From positions 1-7,757 of the forward strand of contig JAEXPB010000240.1 in NCBI GenBank assembly GCA_023438965.1: 7,757 nt of DNA. Direction: 5' to 3'. Below, one piece after another: positions 1-6,504 of this stretch (position 1 is the first letter of the stretch; the number at the start of each line of letters is the position of its first letter). The notes under the pieces are model-generated. The model saw only the letters and a program-made list of their open reading frames with translations, was not told where the DNA came from and did no database searches. Origin of the DNA: Bacillota bacterium. GTDB taxonomy: Bacteria > Bacillota > Clostridia > Saccharofermentanales > UBA5734. Both the position numbers and the translations under genes were made by a program.

Positions 1-389
1 TCCGAATCGTCTTTCTTCTCCGTTTGATTATCGGTCGGTCCAGATTGCCCTGGCTGACCGGCAGCCGGCTCGTCGGTGAACATGCCGGCGATGATGCCGG
101 AAATCGGGATGGCCAGGAAGACGATCCAGCCCGGATGCCATAAACCGAAACCAAAGCCCAGGATCAGGTAGATTGCTGTCGCCAGAATCGCGACCAGGCC
201 GGGGATCTGCCCGGCGATTTTCTTTTTCTTCTGGATCAAGTCGACGATAACCGCCGTTACCGGAATGGCCAGGAAAACCAGCCAGGCATAGGGCCAGCCG
301 TTTCCGATAAAGCCGATGATCAGAAAGGCAGTGACCGCCAGCAAGGCAACCAGACCGACAATCGAATCCAACACTTTCTTGCGATTCAT
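1..389 (-). CDS. Small membrane protein with two tandem two-helix repeats (3' end outside window)
   Basis: I do not recognise a named family. The visible 129 residues start MNRKKVLDSIVG and still read open at the window edge. They hold four hydrophobic segments arranged as two copies of one unit. Copy 1 (about residues 8-50) has GLVALLAVTAFLIIGF, then a Trp-rich turn, then WLVFLAIPV. Copy 2 (about residues 58-102) has GLVAILATAIYLILGF, then WHPGWIVFLAIPI. A KKKK stretch separates the copies, and a polar tail rich in D, E, Q and K follows. Similar WHPGW-type helical pairs occur, from memory, at the C-terminus of membrane-anchored regulators in Firmicutes, but no DNA-binding domain is present here. 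I chose the ATG at 389 over the one at 395 because GGGGAGG lies 7 nt before 389 and only 1 nt before 395. The gene lies 89 bp downstream of the zinc-ribbon gene on the same strand and is probably co-transcribed with it. The function is unknown. Confidence 0.75.
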   Translation of the reverse strand, partial: MNRKKVLDSIVGLVALLAVTAFLIIGFIGNGWPYAWLVFLAIPVTAVIVDLIQKKKKIAGQIPGLVAILATAIYLILGFGFGLWHPGWIVFLAIPISGIIAGMFTDEPAAGQPGQSGPTDNQTEKKDDS

Positions 390-396
390 GTTCATA

Positions 397-403
397 CCTC
401 CCC
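397..403 (-). promoter_or_regulatory. Ribosome binding site that decides the start of the small membrane protein
   Basis: GGGGAGG on the minus strand, 7 nt from the ATG at 389. The alternative ATG at 395 is only 1 nt away, which is too close for normal initiation. Confidence 0.75.
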
Positions 404-416
404 TATCTGTTTGATT

Positions 417-458
417 GTTCAATGGCTTAATTTGATGGTTCAGCGGCTTAACTTCAGC
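417..458. repeat. Imperfect 21-bp tandem direct repeat between two genes
   Basis: Two adjacent 21-bp units, 417-437 and 438-458, agree at 15 of 21 positions by hand alignment. They share GTTCA, then two variable bases, then GGCTTAA. They lie in the 89-bp gap before the small membrane protein gene. The pair could be a regulatory site or chance similarity; I see no convincing promoter or terminator in this gap. Confidence 0.35.
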
Positions 459-478
459 ATATCAGGAACCGGCCCGGA

Positions 479-1225
479 TTAAAATATCTTCTTGCAGACG
501 GCAATCAATGCGTCCAGCAGGGTATCGTCATTTTCCGGGTCATGCCACGACAATGGATTGGCTTCGCGCAGCTGATCGAGGTTCAGCTCCTGCTGCAGGC
601 CCTGCAGGCGCCGGCGTTCGGCTTGCAGCTGATCCATTTCCCTGGCCCTGGCCTTCCGGAAACCGCCCGACTGGATGAAATTGACAATCTGCTGCAATTC
701 GAGGCGATCGAACCAAGTACCATGCGGCTTGCACCAATCCACGACAACGCCCGAGCAGCCAGAAAAATTCTTACGTTGCATCAGGCCGCCGCACTCCGGG
801 CATGGGATATACATGCGGCCGGGAGTCTGCTCCGGCTGCAGACCGGTGGTCTGGACCTGCGCGGTGAAGACCAGGACTTGCTCCTGCTGTTCCCGGTCCG
901 CGCATATTTTCTGAAACGTATCCGTGTTCAGCCAGATACCGCCGCAATTGCTGCATTCATCAATCCGAGCGCTGCCAATCCGGGCCGGGGTCAAATTCCT
1001 GCTGCAGCGCGGGCAGGTCAGCTGCCGGTCACTCCGGACAATTTCGCGTTCAACCGGGGCGCCGCAGTTGGGGCAGTACTTCATGCCCTGGAAAATGGCG
1101 CCAAAGCAGGCCGGACAGGCCGTTACAGTCAGGACCGCCCGGCAGTAGCCGCAGCGCACACTGTCGGCTTCGGCATTGGCACCGCAGTTGGGGCACTGCA
1201 AAGCTTTGGTACCTGTAGAGCTCAT
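479..1225 (-). CDS. Zinc-ribbon protein with two TFIIB-type zinc finger domains
   Basis: A 248-residue soluble protein with four predicted zinc-binding knuckle pairs. They are C11xxC14 with C25xxC28; C37xxC40 with C51xxC54; C71xxC74 with C91xxC94; and C142xxC145 with C165xxH168. The last two match the bacterial zf-TFIIB type, with the signatures CSNCGGIWLN and CKPHGTWFDRLEL followed by a helix. The first two resemble generic double zinc ribbons. Residues about 190-222 are charged and Gln/Leu-rich, probably helical or coiled coil. There is no signal peptide or membrane segment, so it is probably cytoplasmic. The family has no firm function; nucleic-acid or protein binding is inferred only from the fold. 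The ATG at 1225 has GGGGAGG about 10 nt upstream, next to the stop of the pyrophosphorylase gene 21 bp away, which suggests translation in one operon. Confidence 0.85.
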   Translation of the reverse strand: MSSTGTKALQCPNCGANAEADSVRCGYCRAVLTVTACPACFGAIFQGMKYCPNCGAPVEREIVRSDRQLTCPRCSRNLTPARIGSARIDECSNCGGIWLNTDTFQKICADREQQEQVLVFTAQVQTTGLQPEQTPGRMYIPCPECGGLMQRKNFSGCSGVVVDWCKPHGTWFDRLELQQIVNFIQSGGFRKARAREMDQLQAERRRLQGLQQELNLDQLREANPLSWHDPENDDTLLDALIAVCKKIF

Positions 1226-1246
1226 ACGCGGCGAACCTCCCCGCGA

Positions 1247-2494
1247 TCAGCGCGTCAATCTGTAATGATTCAAGTAAAGCTGCGCCGCCGTTGCGGGGCT
1301 ATCCTCACCCGCAGCATTCTTAACCGGGGCGAACTCTTCTTCCCGCGGCACGCGCAGCACCTCCAGCCGGTCCAGGCTGGCAAAGGCGTCGAAAATGAAA
1401 GCTTCAAATTTATAGGCGTTCGGCTGCGCCGGTACCACCTTGTCACCCTGTTCATTGACATAGGCCGCTTTTTTAACGGCCGTATGGTAGGGCATGGCCA
1501 GCACGCCGGGCAGCTCCAGGACAGCCGTGCTCATGACCGTGCAGGAAATATGGGCGTCGCCGAAAATCAGCTCCCCGGCCCCGTTCCGCTGCTCCGCCAG
1601 GGCCAGAGGCAGTTCCGAGTATTCGACAACGGACGGGTGGCCGTTCCGCAGGCAGAAAACGCCGACTTTCTCGGTCGGATCGCGCTTGATGATCGATTTG
1701 GAGATCGCCAGGGACCGGCGCTGGATCGTCAGTCCAAGCGGCAGCGGATCCGTACACTGGGCGAGGATGTTGTCGACATTGCCAATGAAAAACCAGCGGA
1801 TGCCCCGATTCTGCATGTCGCCGGCGACGCCGCTGCGTTGCATGGCCCGGAAGATCGAGCCGTTGCCGTCCGGGCCTTCCTTGATCCGGTGCTTCTCTTC
1901 CAGGATGATCCGGCCGCTCATGTCGACCATCGGCAGCGAGCCCTGCTGGAAGAAATGGATGTCCGGGTAGCCGAAATTATCGCGGGCGGCGAAGTAAGCC
2001 GTCGTGGCCTGATGATTCTCCGCACTGGTCATGATGTACCAGGGAATTGACTGCCCGCAGGCCCGGCTGCAGACGACTATTTTCTCCAGATAAATTTCGA
2101 AAAGTGATTGCTCGCGTTCGAGCATCAATCGGAAGGTCCCTTTCGGGCCGTCATAGCCTAAACGCGTTCCCTGGCCGCCGGCCATGGTTACCACCGCGTA
2201 TTCACCGCGCCGCATTGCCGCCAGGCCAACAGCCTGCATTTCGTCGCGCTGTGCGGGCGTCAGGATCGCTTTATCCGTCACCGGTAAAGGACGGATCTCG
2301 GATCCGGTTGCTGCCGGGGTCTGTCGAGTCTGTTCATATAATTGGCTGATGCGAGCGAAGTCGCAGCTGATGATTTGATCAAGCAGTTCATCCTGCGCCT
2401 GGGTCGGCAGCTCATCATAAAACTGCAACAGATGCGTTTGCTGCCACTGTGCGGTCAGTTCTCTTGCCTGGGCCTGTTTGTACTTGCCGTTCAT
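1247..2494 (-). CDS. UDPGP-family UTP--sugar-1-phosphate uridylyltransferase (UAP1-like)
   Basis: A 415-residue cytoplasmic enzyme predicted to join UTP and a sugar 1-phosphate into a UDP-sugar plus pyrophosphate. The nucleotide-binding signature MAGGQGTRLG lies at 104-113 with the conserved lysine of GPKGTF at 118. Further motifs follow the order of eukaryotic UDP-N-acetylglucosamine pyrophosphorylases: FFQQGSLP at 181-188, GPDGNGSIF at 207-215, NVDN at 239-242, EKVGVF at 275-280, VVEYSE at 289-294, YKFEAFIFDAF at 361-371 and EFAPVKNA at 387-394. The N-terminal 75 residues are a helical region typical of the family. At 415 residues it is shorter than animal UAP1 (about 500). The substrate could be GlcNAc-1-P, GalNAc-1-P or Glc-1-P; sequence alone does not settle this. 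The ATG at 2494 has GGAGG 6 nt upstream. It is the first gene of the left minus-strand unit and follows a strong promoter at 2524-2552. Confidence 0.9.
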   Translation of the reverse strand: MNGKYKQAQARELTAQWQQTHLLQFYDELPTQAQDELLDQIISCDFARISQLYEQTRQTPAATGSEIRPLPVTDKAILTPAQRDEMQAVGLAAMRRGEYAVVTMAGGQGTRLGYDGPKGTFRLMLEREQSLFEIYLEKIVVCSRACGQSIPWYIMTSAENHQATTAYFAARDNFGYPDIHFFQQGSLPMVDMSGRIILEEKHRIKEGPDGNGSIFRAMQRSGVAGDMQNRGIRWFFIGNVDNILAQCTDPLPLGLTIQRRSLAISKSIIKRDPTEKVGVFCLRNGHPSVVEYSELPLALAEQRNGAGELIFGDAHISCTVMSTAVLELPGVLAMPYHTAVKKAAYVNEQGDKVVPAQPNAYKFEAFIFDAFASLDRLEVLRVPREEEFAPVKNAAGEDSPATAAQLYLNHYRLTR

Positions 2495-2523
2495 AGGAAT
2501 CCTCCGCTACATTAATCTTATTT

Positions 2524-2552
2524 ATTTTATCCCGATCCGGGTGGTAAGGCAA
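2524..2552 (-). promoter_or_regulatory. Promoter for the pyrophosphorylase operon
   Basis: On the minus strand, a -35 box TTGCCT (2552-2547) and a -10 box TAAAAT (2529-2524) are separated by exactly 17 bp. They match the sigma-70/sigma-A consensus at 4 of 6 and 5 of 6 positions. Transcription would start about 20-25 nt before the ribosome binding site of the gene starting at 2494. Confidence 0.7.
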
Positions 2553-2589
2553 TCCGTTGATTCGCTGCGCGGGATGGGAAGTTGAGTTC

Positions 2590-2618
2590 TTGCTTATTTG
2601 GGCAGCCTGCTGTAGTAT
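2590..2618 (+). promoter_or_regulatory. Divergent promoter for the acyl-CoA ligase gene
   Basis: A -35-like TTGCTT (2590-2595) and a -10-like TAGTAT (2613-2618) are 17 bp apart and point into the ligase gene at 2640. The matches are modest (3 of 6 and 4 of 6). The -10 box ends 21 nt before the start codon, so the leader would be very short. The two divergent -35 boxes are 37 bp apart, close enough to share a regulator. Confidence 0.45.
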
Positions 2619-2626
2619 TCAATCTT

Positions 2627-2634
2627 AAGGCAGG
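2627..2634 (+). promoter_or_regulatory. Ribosome binding site of the acyl-CoA ligase gene
   Basis: AAGGCAGG ends 5 nt before the ATG at 2640 and 8 nt before the ATG at 2643. A GTG at 2634 overlaps this site and leaves only 3 nt after AAGG, so it is unlikely to be the real start. Confidence 0.5.
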
Positions 2635-2639
2635 TGTTC

Positions 2640-4364
2640 ATGATGCAGACCACAGTCCAGGGGCTCTATCCCGCACGTCCGATTGCCAATCTCCGCGATT
2701 TGTGGACCGGTTCGGTGCAAGAATTTGCCGACCGGCCGGTCTTTTTAATCAAATCCGTCAAAGGACAGCCTTTCGCGCCGGTTTCCTACCGGCAGTTCGG
2801 CCGGGACATCACCAGCCTGGGCACGGCCCTGCTCAATCGCGGCCTCGCCCGGGCCAAGCGGGTCGCCATTCTGAGCGAAACGCGCTATGAATGGTATGTC
2901 AGTTATTTGGCGGTCCTGAGCGGTGAGGCAGTCGTGGTCCCGCTGGACAAGGAGCTGCCGGTCGCAGATTTGACCAGCATGCTGCGGCAGGCAGAAGTCA
3001 ACTGCATCATCTACAGCCAGCGGCTGGCCGACAAGGCCCTGGCTGCCGCGGCCGGCCTGCCCTCCCTGGACCTGCTGGTGCGCCTGGACGATAGCCGGGA
3101 GAATGTGCCCGAGTCCTTGCCCATCGTGGCCTTCCCAGCACTGCTCGCTGAGGGCCAGGCCCAATTTGCGGCCGGCGACGATCGGCTGCTGACCCATCCG
3201 ATCAATGCCGACGAGATGCGCATCCTGCTTTTCACGTCCGGCACCACGGCAGCGGCCAAAGCGGTCATGCACTCGCATGGTACGATCGCCGCCAATCTGA
3301 TGCAGATGAACACCTTCTTCCTGGTCGTGCCCGAGGACGTGTTCCTCTCCGTCCTGCCCCTGCATCACACCTATGAATGCACCTGCGGTTTCATGTGCCC
3401 GCTGCATCGCGGCGCGGCAATCGCGATCTGCGAAGGGCTGCGTTACCTGGTTGACAATCTGCGCGAAACCAAAACCACGATCTTCTGCACGGTACCCCTG
3501 ATGCTGGATCTGGTCTACAAGAAGATCGGCAAGGAAATCCGGAAAAATCCCCGTCAGCAGCGCCTGGTCCAGGTTATCCTGGGCCTGTCCAACGGGCTGC
3601 GCAAAATCGGTATCGATGCCCGGGCCCGGCTTTTCGCAAAGGTCCGGCAGGGCTTCGGACCCCATCTGCGGCTGATCGTCACCGGCGGCGCAGCCGTGGA
3701 CACGGTGGTGGAAAAGGGCCTGAACGACTTCGGCTACCTGATCCTGCAAGGGTATGGCTTAACAGAGTGCGCGCCCCTGCTGGCTTTCAATTCGCCGGAC
3801 AAACACCAGGAGGGCACAGCCGGCTATCCGGTTCCGGGTGTGGACATCAAGATCATCGATCCGGACGCCAACGGTGTCGGCGAGATCTGCGGCCGCGGCC
3901 CGAACATCATGCTGGGCTACTGGGAGCGGCCGGCGGAGACTGCCGCTGTTCTGGCCGGCGGGTACTTCCACACCGGCGACCTTGGTTATCTCAACCGGGA
4001 CGGTTTCGTCGTCATCTGCGGCCGGAAAAAGAACGTGATCATCACCCGGAATGGCAAGAATATTTTCCCGGAAGAATTGGAATTTGTCCTTGACCGTCAG
4101 CCGCTGGTGGCTGAGTCCCTGGTATCCGGCGAATTGCAGCCGGATGGCGACTACAAGGTCGTCGCCGAGATCTTTCCCAACCTGGATGCGGTGCGCGAGA
4201 CCGCCGGCGAAGCCAACCCCACGCCGGAATACCTGCAAGTCCTGTTCGCCAAGGTGGTCAAGGACGTGAACAGCCAGGTGGCGGCCTATAAAATGATTCA
4301 GAAATTCACCCTGCGCGACACGGAATTCCCCAAGACAACCTCGCTGAAGATCAAGCGGACTTAA
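2640..4364 (+). CDS. Long-chain fatty acid--CoA ligase (AMP-forming, ANL superfamily)
   Basis: A 574-residue adenylate-forming enzyme predicted to activate a fatty acid with ATP to an acyl-AMP and transfer it to CoA. The P-loop TSGTTAAAKAVMHSH begins at 199. It differs from the usual TSGTTGxPKG because Gly, Pro and Gly are replaced by Ala, but the lysine is kept. GYGLTE is at 371-376 and GYFHTGDLGYL surrounds the ribose-binding Asp at about 447. The hinge motif GRKKNVIITRNGKNIFPEE starts at 461. The C-terminus TSLKIKRT carries the expected catalytic lysine at 570 and ends four residues later. There is no signal peptide; such enzymes are cytoplasmic or peripheral to the membrane. ATG 2640 or 2643 fits the ribosome binding site better than GTG 2634. 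The gene stands alone on the plus strand between a divergent operon and a convergent permease gene. Chain-length preference cannot be read from the sequence; transfer to an acyl carrier protein rather than CoA is a lesser possibility. Confidence 0.88.
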   Translation: MMQTTVQGLYPARPIANLRDLWTGSVQEFADRPVFLIKSVKGQPFAPVSYRQFGRDITSLGTALLNRGLARAKRVAILSETRYEWYVSYLAVLSGEAVVVPLDKELPVADLTSMLRQAEVNCIIYSQRLADKALAAAAGLPSLDLLVRLDDSRENVPESLPIVAFPALLAEGQAQFAAGDDRLLTHPINADEMRILLFTSGTTAAAKAVMHSHGTIAANLMQMNTFFLVVPEDVFLSVLPLHHTYECTCGFMCPLHRGAAIAICEGLRYLVDNLRETKTTIFCTVPLMLDLVYKKIGKEIRKNPRQQRLVQVILGLSNGLRKIGIDARARLFAKVRQGFGPHLRLIVTGGAAVDTVVEKGLNDFGYLILQGYGLTECAPLLAFNSPDKHQEGTAGYPVPGVDIKIIDPDANGVGEICGRGPNIMLGYWERPAETAAVLAGGYFHTGDLGYLNRDGFVVICGRKKNVIITRNGKNIFPEELEFVLDRQPLVAESLVSGELQPDGDYKVVAEIFPNLDAVRETAGEANPTPEYLQVLFAKVVKDVNSQVAAYKMIQKFTLRDTEFPKTTSLKIKRT

Positions 4365-4373
4365 GGCCGGCCC

Positions 4374-5339
4374 TCAGCTGATCGGGAACAGCACGCGCGC
4401 CAGGTAAATGGCCAGCGACAAGGTCACCGAGCTGTAAATGGTGGAAACCATGACTTCCTGCGCGGCGAAACCGGGATGGTTATCGCATTCCACCGCGACC
4501 AGAACCGTGTTGACCGCCGTAGGCACCGAACAGGATATCAGCATGGTCTGGGCAATGATGCCGCTGAAGCCAAAGATCCGGATCAGAACCAGCGCCATCG
4601 CCGGTCCGGCCAGAATACGGGTCAGGGCCGCCAGATTGGCATCCAGATTCTTGAAGTTGAATTCCGTGATTGAAAGCTGAACACCCAGGGTCAGCAGCGC
4701 CATCGGAACCAGGCCGCCCTTGATGAAGACGATCGATGACCAGACCGGCACGCCGGTGATGTCGATTTTTAGGTATTTAAGCAGCAAGGCCAGAGGAACG
4801 GTATAGATCGAGGGCATCGTGAAAATCTTGAGCAATGCCTTTTTACCGCCATTTTGCGCGCACCCGGCATTGTAAATGCCTATCGTGTTGATCGTCACAT
4901 TCATGAAGACCATGACAATGACCTGGGCGGCCAGGGCGTCATTCAGATAGGGGGCTGTGCCATTGATGAGATAGGGTGCGCCGCCAAAAACCAGGGTAAT
5001 CAGCGACAACCCGATATTACCGGAGTTGTTGAACATGATCGCGTTGCGGAAGGCGTTGGTCAGGGCCCGATCGTAGCCGCGGATGCGCGCCATGATGATC
5101 GCCAGAAAATGGTTGGCGGCCAAAAAGGCGATCGAAAAAAACAGGATGTTGAGCATGTCCAGCGACAGGTCGGTCGTATAAAGATTATAAAAAATGTACG
5201 ACGGCGTGAACAGGTAAAATATCAGCTTGTTCAGGGTCACGATGCTGAAATGGAATTTCTTGCTCAAAAGGTATCCCAGGCCGATGATGATAAAGACCGG
5301 GATGATGTTGTTAACCAGAATTTAGACAAAAATTGCCAT
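4374..5339 (-). pseudogene. AEC-family (auxin efflux carrier-like) permease, interrupted by TAA at codon 6
   Basis: The body is an uninterrupted run of hydrophobic segments typical of AEC-family transporters, which export or import small organic acids such as malate. The family hallmark NNSGNIGL is at about residue 104 of the reconstructed protein, and SCSVPTAVNT lies near 269-278. The natural start is clear: ATG at 5339 with GGAG 7 nt upstream gives MAIFV, then TAA (5324-5322), then ILVNNIIPVFIIIGLGYLL, the expected first membrane helix, in the same frame. Without the stop the protein would be 321 residues, the usual family size. Starting from the first later plausible codon, TTG at 5267, gives 297 residues, but the first helix is lost and I see no ribosome binding site there. 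A promoter is present upstream and there is no second lesion, so the mutation is recent or is a sequence error. Substrate is unknown. Confidence 0.75.
5322..5324 (-). other. In-frame nonsense codon near the start of the permease gene
   Basis: TAA as the sixth codon after the ATG at 5339, in the same frame as the 297-codon permease body. A single base change from AAA, CAA or GAA would account for it. AAA (Lys) would look natural just before a first membrane helix. TAA is used as a normal stop in three other genes here, so recoding by an alternative genetic code is not supported. Confidence 0.85.
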
Positions 5340-5374
5340 TCCGCAGCTCCGATACGCCAAGTTGAATCGGCACC

Positions 5375-5383
5375 ATCATACCA
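5375..5383 (-). promoter_or_regulatory. Extended -10 promoter of the permease gene
   Basis: On the minus strand TGGTATGAT forms a TGn extension joined to a -10 hexamer matching TATAAT at 5 of 6 positions (5380-5375). It ends 35 nt before the ATG at 5339. The region 17 bp upstream (TTTCTT) is a poor -35 box, which extended -10 promoters tolerate. Its presence suggests the permease had its own transcription start. Confidence 0.5.
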
Positions 5384-5391
5384 GATCAGCC

Positions 5392-5442
5392 GCGATAAAG
5401 AAAGAGCGGGGCAAAGTCGGGCAACTAATCCGACCCGCCCCG
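5392..5442 (-). terminator. Rho-independent terminator overlapping the end of the VOC-AHSA1 gene
   Basis: Read on the minus strand, CGGGGC (5442-5437) pairs with GCCCCG (5412-5407) and the inner GTCGG (5434-5430) pairs with CCGAC (5420-5416). G.U pairs and a small bulge join the two stems. A T-rich but interrupted tail, CTCTTTCTTTAT, follows. The stop codon of the upstream gene (5427-5425) lies in the hairpin loop, so the left arm is coding sequence. Confidence 0.55.
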
Positions 5443-6339
5443 ATCCAAATATTCGGCCAATTTGTCGAAACTCTCGTTCCAGCCTTGCGTCATTCCCGCG
5501 AGATCCGGATCGGGAATGGCCGACACATCGTCATATTGCATCGTGAATCTGGTCTTGCCGTCTTCTTCCGCGAACTGGATGATGACCAGGCTTTCCAGCG
5601 GGAAGTCCGGATTCATGCCATAGAAAGCGGCATTGACGACATTGCCCTGGTCATCGGCAAAAGAGTCGGTCAGGACGAGCCGCTCCCCCGGGACAACTTC
5701 CCGAATCGTGCCGGTACTCCAGAAATCCTTGCCATCGGGTGAGCGCATGCAGTACAGATAATGGCCGCCCGGCCGCAAATCGATTCTAATCACCGGCGAG
5801 GTAAAAGTCCTGGGGCCCCACCAGGCTTTGATTTGCCCGGGGTCGGTCCATGCCTGCCAGACCTTTTCGCGCCTGGCGTTAAAGAGGCGACTGATGATCA
5901 GTTCCTTCTTGTTCGTCTTGGTGTTGGCAAAGTTGATCATCCACTGGACGCCGAATTTGTCCCGGAAGCTGCCATAATAGTCGCCCCAGGGCTGGTCAGT
6001 CATCGGCATATCGATCTCGCCGCCGTCGGACAAGGCGGTAAAGATCCGATCCGCCTCTTCTTTGCTGTCCGGTGCGATGAAAACGTGGACGTTGTTACCC
6101 GGGTTCAGTTTCATACCCATCGATTCGAGGATATCGGTACCCATCAGCGTGCTTTGACCGATCGGCAATCTAATGTGCATAATTTTACCTGCATCAGCTT
6201 CCGGGATCGTGACACCGGCCATCGGCATATCCTGAAAGCGGACCAGTGAAGTAAATTCACCGCCAAATACCGATCGATAGAACCGGAATGCCGCTTCGGC
6301 ATTACCATTAAAATTGAGATAAGTTTCTAGCTTGGTCAT
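5425..6339 (-). CDS. PhnB-like VOC domain fused to AHSA1/SRPBCC domain
   Basis: A 304-residue soluble protein made of two known domains. Residues 1-138 form a PhnB-like glyoxalase/bleomycin-resistance (VOC) domain: METYL-type start LETYLNFNGNAEAAFRFY, the FGGEF turn, MHIRLPIG, and the closing WGDYYGSFRDKFGVQWMIN. Residues about 144-300 form an AHSA1/SRPBCC domain: ISRLFNARREKVWQAWTDP, then WWGP at 173-176, LRPGGHYLY, and the C-terminal helix GMTQGWNESFDKLAEYL. PhnB-like proteins of this kind are mostly uncharacterised; SRPBCC proteins bind hydrophobic ligands or act as chaperone co-factors. The exact role is unknown. The start is the ATG at 6339, with AGGAG 8 nt upstream (6352-6348). An in-frame ATG at 6444 would add 35 residues unlike either domain and has no comparable ribosome binding site. 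It is monocistronic, with a hairpin terminator at its 3' end. Confidence 0.85.
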   Translation of the reverse strand: MTKLETYLNFNGNAEAAFRFYRSVFGGEFTSLVRFQDMPMAGVTIPEADAGKIMHIRLPIGQSTLMGTDILESMGMKLNPGNNVHVFIAPDSKEEADRIFTALSDGGEIDMPMTDQPWGDYYGSFRDKFGVQWMINFANTKTNKKELIISRLFNARREKVWQAWTDPGQIKAWWGPRTFTSPVIRIDLRPGGHYLYCMRSPDGKDFWSTGTIREVVPGERLVLTDSFADDQGNVVNAAFYGMNPDFPLESLVIIQFAEEDGKTRFTMQYDDVSAIPDPDLAGMTQGWNESFDKLAEYLDRGGSD

Positions 6340-6398
6340 ATTAATCACTCCTGTATACGATCGCCAGGCGACCAGAAAAATGCTTGCTCCATCCAGCC

Positions 6399-6467
6399 AT
6401 TTCACCACATGGGCTACCCGCGAATAGATACATCCGCTTGCCATCGAGATAGTTTGCCATGTGAAAT
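6399..6467. repeat. Inverted repeat in the leader region of the VOC-AHSA1 gene
   Basis: Arms 6399-6412 (ATTTCACCACATGG) and 6457-6467 (CCATGTGAAAT) are complementary over 11 bp with a 3-base bulge in the longer arm; the loop is 44 nt. The right arm overlaps the -10 box at 6466-6471. It could be an operator or a leader structure, or chance. Confidence 0.35.
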
Positions 6468-6471
6468 TATA
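6466..6471 (-). promoter_or_regulatory. Perfect -10 hexamer upstream of the VOC-AHSA1 gene
   Basis: TATAAT on the minus strand (6471-6466), in an AT-rich stretch, 126 nt before the ATG at 6339. I see no good -35 box at 17 bp. If used, it gives a leader of about 120 nt holding part of an inverted repeat. Confidence 0.4.
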
Positions 6472-6504
6472 GTAAATGATACATTGATAATTTTCGATAA
6501 CGCC

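Noticed and set aside
542..2050. A 502-codon open frame on the plus strand opposite the zinc-ribbon and pyrophosphorylase genes
   Set aside because: It spans two well-recognised genes on the other strand, including their intergenic gap; its translation shows no family motif and is rich in R, A, G and H, as expected for a GC-driven antisense shadow.
2745..3749. A 334-codon open frame on the minus strand inside the acyl-CoA ligase gene
   Set aside because: It is wholly antisense to a gene with clear catalytic motifs, has low-complexity Q/G/R-rich translation and no recognisable domain.
4854..5546. A 230-codon open frame on the plus strand over the permease start and the end of the VOC-AHSA1 gene
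   Set aside because: Very rich in D, Q, R and G, the antisense image of hydrophobic helices; no ribosome binding site or domain.
6340..6444. A 35-residue N-terminal extension of the VOC-AHSA1 protein from an ATG at 6444
   Set aside because: The extension matches neither domain, and the ATG at 6339 has AGGAG at ideal spacing and begins the VOC fold as expected.
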